A stretch of DNA of 64,000 bases, taken from Bradyrhizobium canariense. Its GTDB lineage: Bacteria > Pseudomonadota > Alphaproteobacteria > Rhizobiales > Xanthobacteraceae. A program made the translations under genes and the position numbers. The notes under the pieces were generated by a model that did not search any database, had not been told where the DNA came from, and was given only the letters and a program-made list of their open reading frames with translations. Shown here in pieces: positions 62,500-64,000 of this stretch (its first letter is position 1; each line of letters starts with the position of its first letter). The DNA is taken from contig NZ_JAFCKJ010000003.1 of assembly GCF_018130465.1 (NCBI RefSeq), forward strand, positions 682,001 through 746,000, in the 5' to 3' direction.

Positions 62500-63684
62500 T
62501 CAGCCTCCGGCGGCCTGATAGGCCAGACGCTTGAATTCGAAGAAGAACGGATTCCAGAAACCCATGTAGCGCTGCGCCATCAACACGCCGGCGGTATTGG
62601 CCTGCGGGCAGATCCACCAATGGGTGCCGGCAAGGCCGCCCCACTGGAATTCGCCGGTCGAATTCGGGGGATCGAACGGCATCGGCGCGAAGGTGACGGC
62701 GCCGCCGAGGCCAAAACCCTTGCCGGCCATCGGGCCGAGATTGGCGAAGCGGATGGTCTGGCCGGCGGGCAACTGGTTCGTCATCATCTGCCGCAGCGTC
62801 TCCGGCTTCAGCAGCGCATCTGGGCCGGGCAGCAGCGCGCGTACCAGAGCGAGCATGTCGGGCAAGGTCGAGACCAGACCGCTGCCGCCCGACAGCCGCG
62901 GTAGCGCCCGCCGATAAGCCTGCGGATAAGGCAGATGGTCGGCGCGCGTGAGGCCGGGCTTCATCGGGTCCAGCACGTCGGCACCATTGTACAACGCGAC
63001 CAGCCTGCCCTGCTGCGCGTCCGGCACGTGGAAGCCGGTGTCGGTCATGCCGAGCGGCTCGAAGATGCGCTCCTTGAGCACGGCGTCGAGCGGTTTGCCG
63101 GACACGACCTCCACGACACGCCCGAGCACATCGGTCGCAACCGAATATTCCCAGGACGAGCCGGGATGATAGGACAGCGGCAGATCGGCGAGCTGGTCGA
63201 TCATGCCGGTCAGCGGCGTCAACGGATTGAGAACGCTCGCCTCGTTATAGGCTTTGAACAGCACCGAGCCGGGATCGAAGATGCCGTAGCTGAGGCCGGC
63301 CGTATGGGTCAGAAGCTGCCGGATCGTGATCGAGCTCTTCGCCGGCTCGACGTCGGCGAGGCTCAAAGCGCCCGGCTTCAGCACCTTGCGATTGCCGAGT
63401 TGCGGCAGGAATTTCTCGACAACGTCATCGAGCCCGATACGGCCTTCCTCGACCAGCAGCATGATCGCGCAGGTGACGACGATCTTGGTATTGGAAAACG
63501 CGCGGAAAATGTGGTCGGGCTGGAGCGCCGTCTTCGCTTCGCGATCGGCGAAGCCGACGCATTGCTGGTCGACGACCTCGCGGCCCCGCAGCACCGCCCA
63601 GGATGCGCCAGGAATGATCTCCTGATCGACGTAACGCTGCATCGCCGTCCGCGCGGCGGAAAAATCAGGTGTTCTGGCGTCCAT
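62500..63684 (-). CDS. Serine hydrolase (beta-lactamase/esterase class C fold)
   Basis: The 394-residue protein has the class C motif Ser64-x-x-Lys67 in FRAFSNTKIVV, a Tyr-Ser pair around SSWEYSVATDVLG near 190, TTLP-like SGGSGLVSTLPDM, and a late HWW segment (GLAGTHWWICPQ). No signal peptide is visible, so it is probably cytoplasmic. Such proteins are usually esterases or peptidases rather than antibiotic-degrading enzymes. The start at 63684 is well placed. Confidence 0.9.
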   Translation of the reverse strand: MDARTPDFSAARTAMQRYVDQEIIPGASWAVLRGREVVDQQCVGFADREAKTALQPDHIFRAFSNTKIVVTCAIMLLVEEGRIGLDDVVEKFLPQLGNRKVLKPGALSLADVEPAKSSITIRQLLTHTAGLSYGIFDPGSVLFKAYNEASVLNPLTPLTGMIDQLADLPLSYHPGSSWEYSVATDVLGRVVEVVSGKPLDAVLKERIFEPLGMTDTGFHVPDAQQGRLVALYNGADVLDPMKPGLTRADHLPYPQAYRRALPRLSGGSGLVSTLPDMLALVRALLPGPDALLKPETLRQMMTNQLPAGQTIRFANLGPMAGKGFGLGGAVTFAPMPFDPPNSTGEFQWGGLAGTHWWICPQANTAGVLMAQRYMGFWNPFFFEFKRLAYQAAGG

Positions 63685-63759
63685 GTGCTTCCCCCAATGA
63701 TGGTTGGGATCGATATAGCGTGAATTCGCCAGATATGAAGCCTGACCGGACGGCGCAGC

Positions 63760-64000
63760 TCATTCCTGCTTCATGAACGCAGTGACGTGCAGGCAGCGCC
63801 GAATCCGCATCCCCTGCCGCTGGTACAGCGCGATGGCCGATGAGTTGCTCGAGAACACGTGCAGGAACGGAATTTCGCCGCGCGCCTCGATCTGGCGCGC
63901 GACCGCCGCGAGCAGCGCCTGCGCGTAGCCCCGCCCACGATGGTCGGGGTGGACGCAGACGGCCGTCATCTCGACGAAATTGCCCGGCTTCATGCGCTCG
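63760..64000 (-). CDS. GNAT family acetyltransferase, partial
   Basis: The C-terminal part of a GNAT fold is present and continues past the window end, open in frame to base 64000. It has the acetyl-CoA motif VHPDHRGRGYAQALLAAVARQ and FSSNSSAIALYQRQGMRIRR, typical of FR47-like acetyltransferases. The ATG at 63993 is probably internal. The substrate cannot be judged from this fragment. Confidence 0.85.
   Translation of the reverse strand, partial: ERMKPGNFVEMTAVCVHPDHRGRGYAQALLAAVARQIEARGEIPFLHVFSSNSSAIALYQRQGMRIRRCLHVTAFMKQE

Noticed and set aside
62500-63684. Calling the serine hydrolase a beta-lactamase
   Set aside because: It has the fold and SxxK but no signal peptide and no clear lactamase KTG motif, so an esterase is likelier.
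1-64000. tRNA or rRNA genes, CRISPR arrays, insertion sequences or prophage
   Set aside because: I saw no cloverleaf with a CCA-like end, no regular short repeats with spacers, no transposase motif and no phage structural gene.

Overview
The window is a 64 kb piece of a high-G+C alphaproteobacterial chromosome. It is most likely Bradyrhizobium or a close relative in the Nitrobacteraceae. This rests on the gene orders fabD-fabG-acpP-fabF-mltG-yicC-gmk and rpsF-rpsR-DUF2232-rplI, the style of the hypothetical proteins, and several palindromic intergenic repeats of a kind I remember from Bradyrhizobium genomes. I ran no database search. Names rest on motifs and family knowledge, and all identity or base-composition statements are by eye.

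Layout. 0-4.4 kb: the tail of a Crp/Fnr regulator, about 0.9 kb of repeat-rich intergenic DNA, a caspase-like protein and two secreted or membrane hypotheticals. 4.3-11.1 kb (minus strand): the fatty-acid and cell-wall cluster fabD, fabG, acpP, fabF, mltG, yicC, gmk. 11.3-13.0 kb: a desaturase with its own TetR regulator. 13.3-15.9 kb: rpsF, rpsR, a DUF2232 membrane protein and rplI. 15.9-18.1 kb: a thioesterase/TetR pair and a mono-heme cytochrome-like protein. 18.1-25.7 kb: an unannotated 39-residue membrane peptide, dnaB, alr, xth and small accessory genes. 25.7-28.9 kb: a periplasmic binding protein joined to a GGDEF/EAL protein. 29.1-35.0 kb: radA, cvpA, purF, a dehydrogenase and a beta-propeller protein. 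35.2-40.5 kb: an orphan branched-chain substrate-binding protein, an MFS exporter, der, a lipoprotein and a YfgM-like protein. 40.6-45.4 kb: an acyl-CoA synthetase, NnrU, a TonB-like protein and prfC. 45.4-47.6 kb: a guanidine-II-type riboswitch with sugE/gdx, then the DUF47-pit phosphate pair with a Pho-box-like site. 47.7-52.4 kb: a complete liv-type ABC transporter. 52.6-56.5 kb: a PAS protein, an ArsC/Spx-like protein, csaA, a TetR/TSUP operon and a glutathione transferase. 56.6-60.5 kb: a visibly less G+C-rich segment with two secreted proteins and a small membrane protein. 60.6-64 kb: DUF429, AhpD-like, ECF sigma factor and DUF2892 genes, a serine hydrolase and a partial acetyltransferase.

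Most of the window is housekeeping sequence. The parts most worth a second look are the guanidine-II riboswitch before sugE, the binding-protein/GGDEF-EAL signalling pair, the low-G+C island with an NlpC/P60-like protein and an unrecognised secreted partner, the Pho box before DUF47-pit, the compact ECF sigma operon, three TetR operators readable as palindromes, and several families of structured intergenic repeats.
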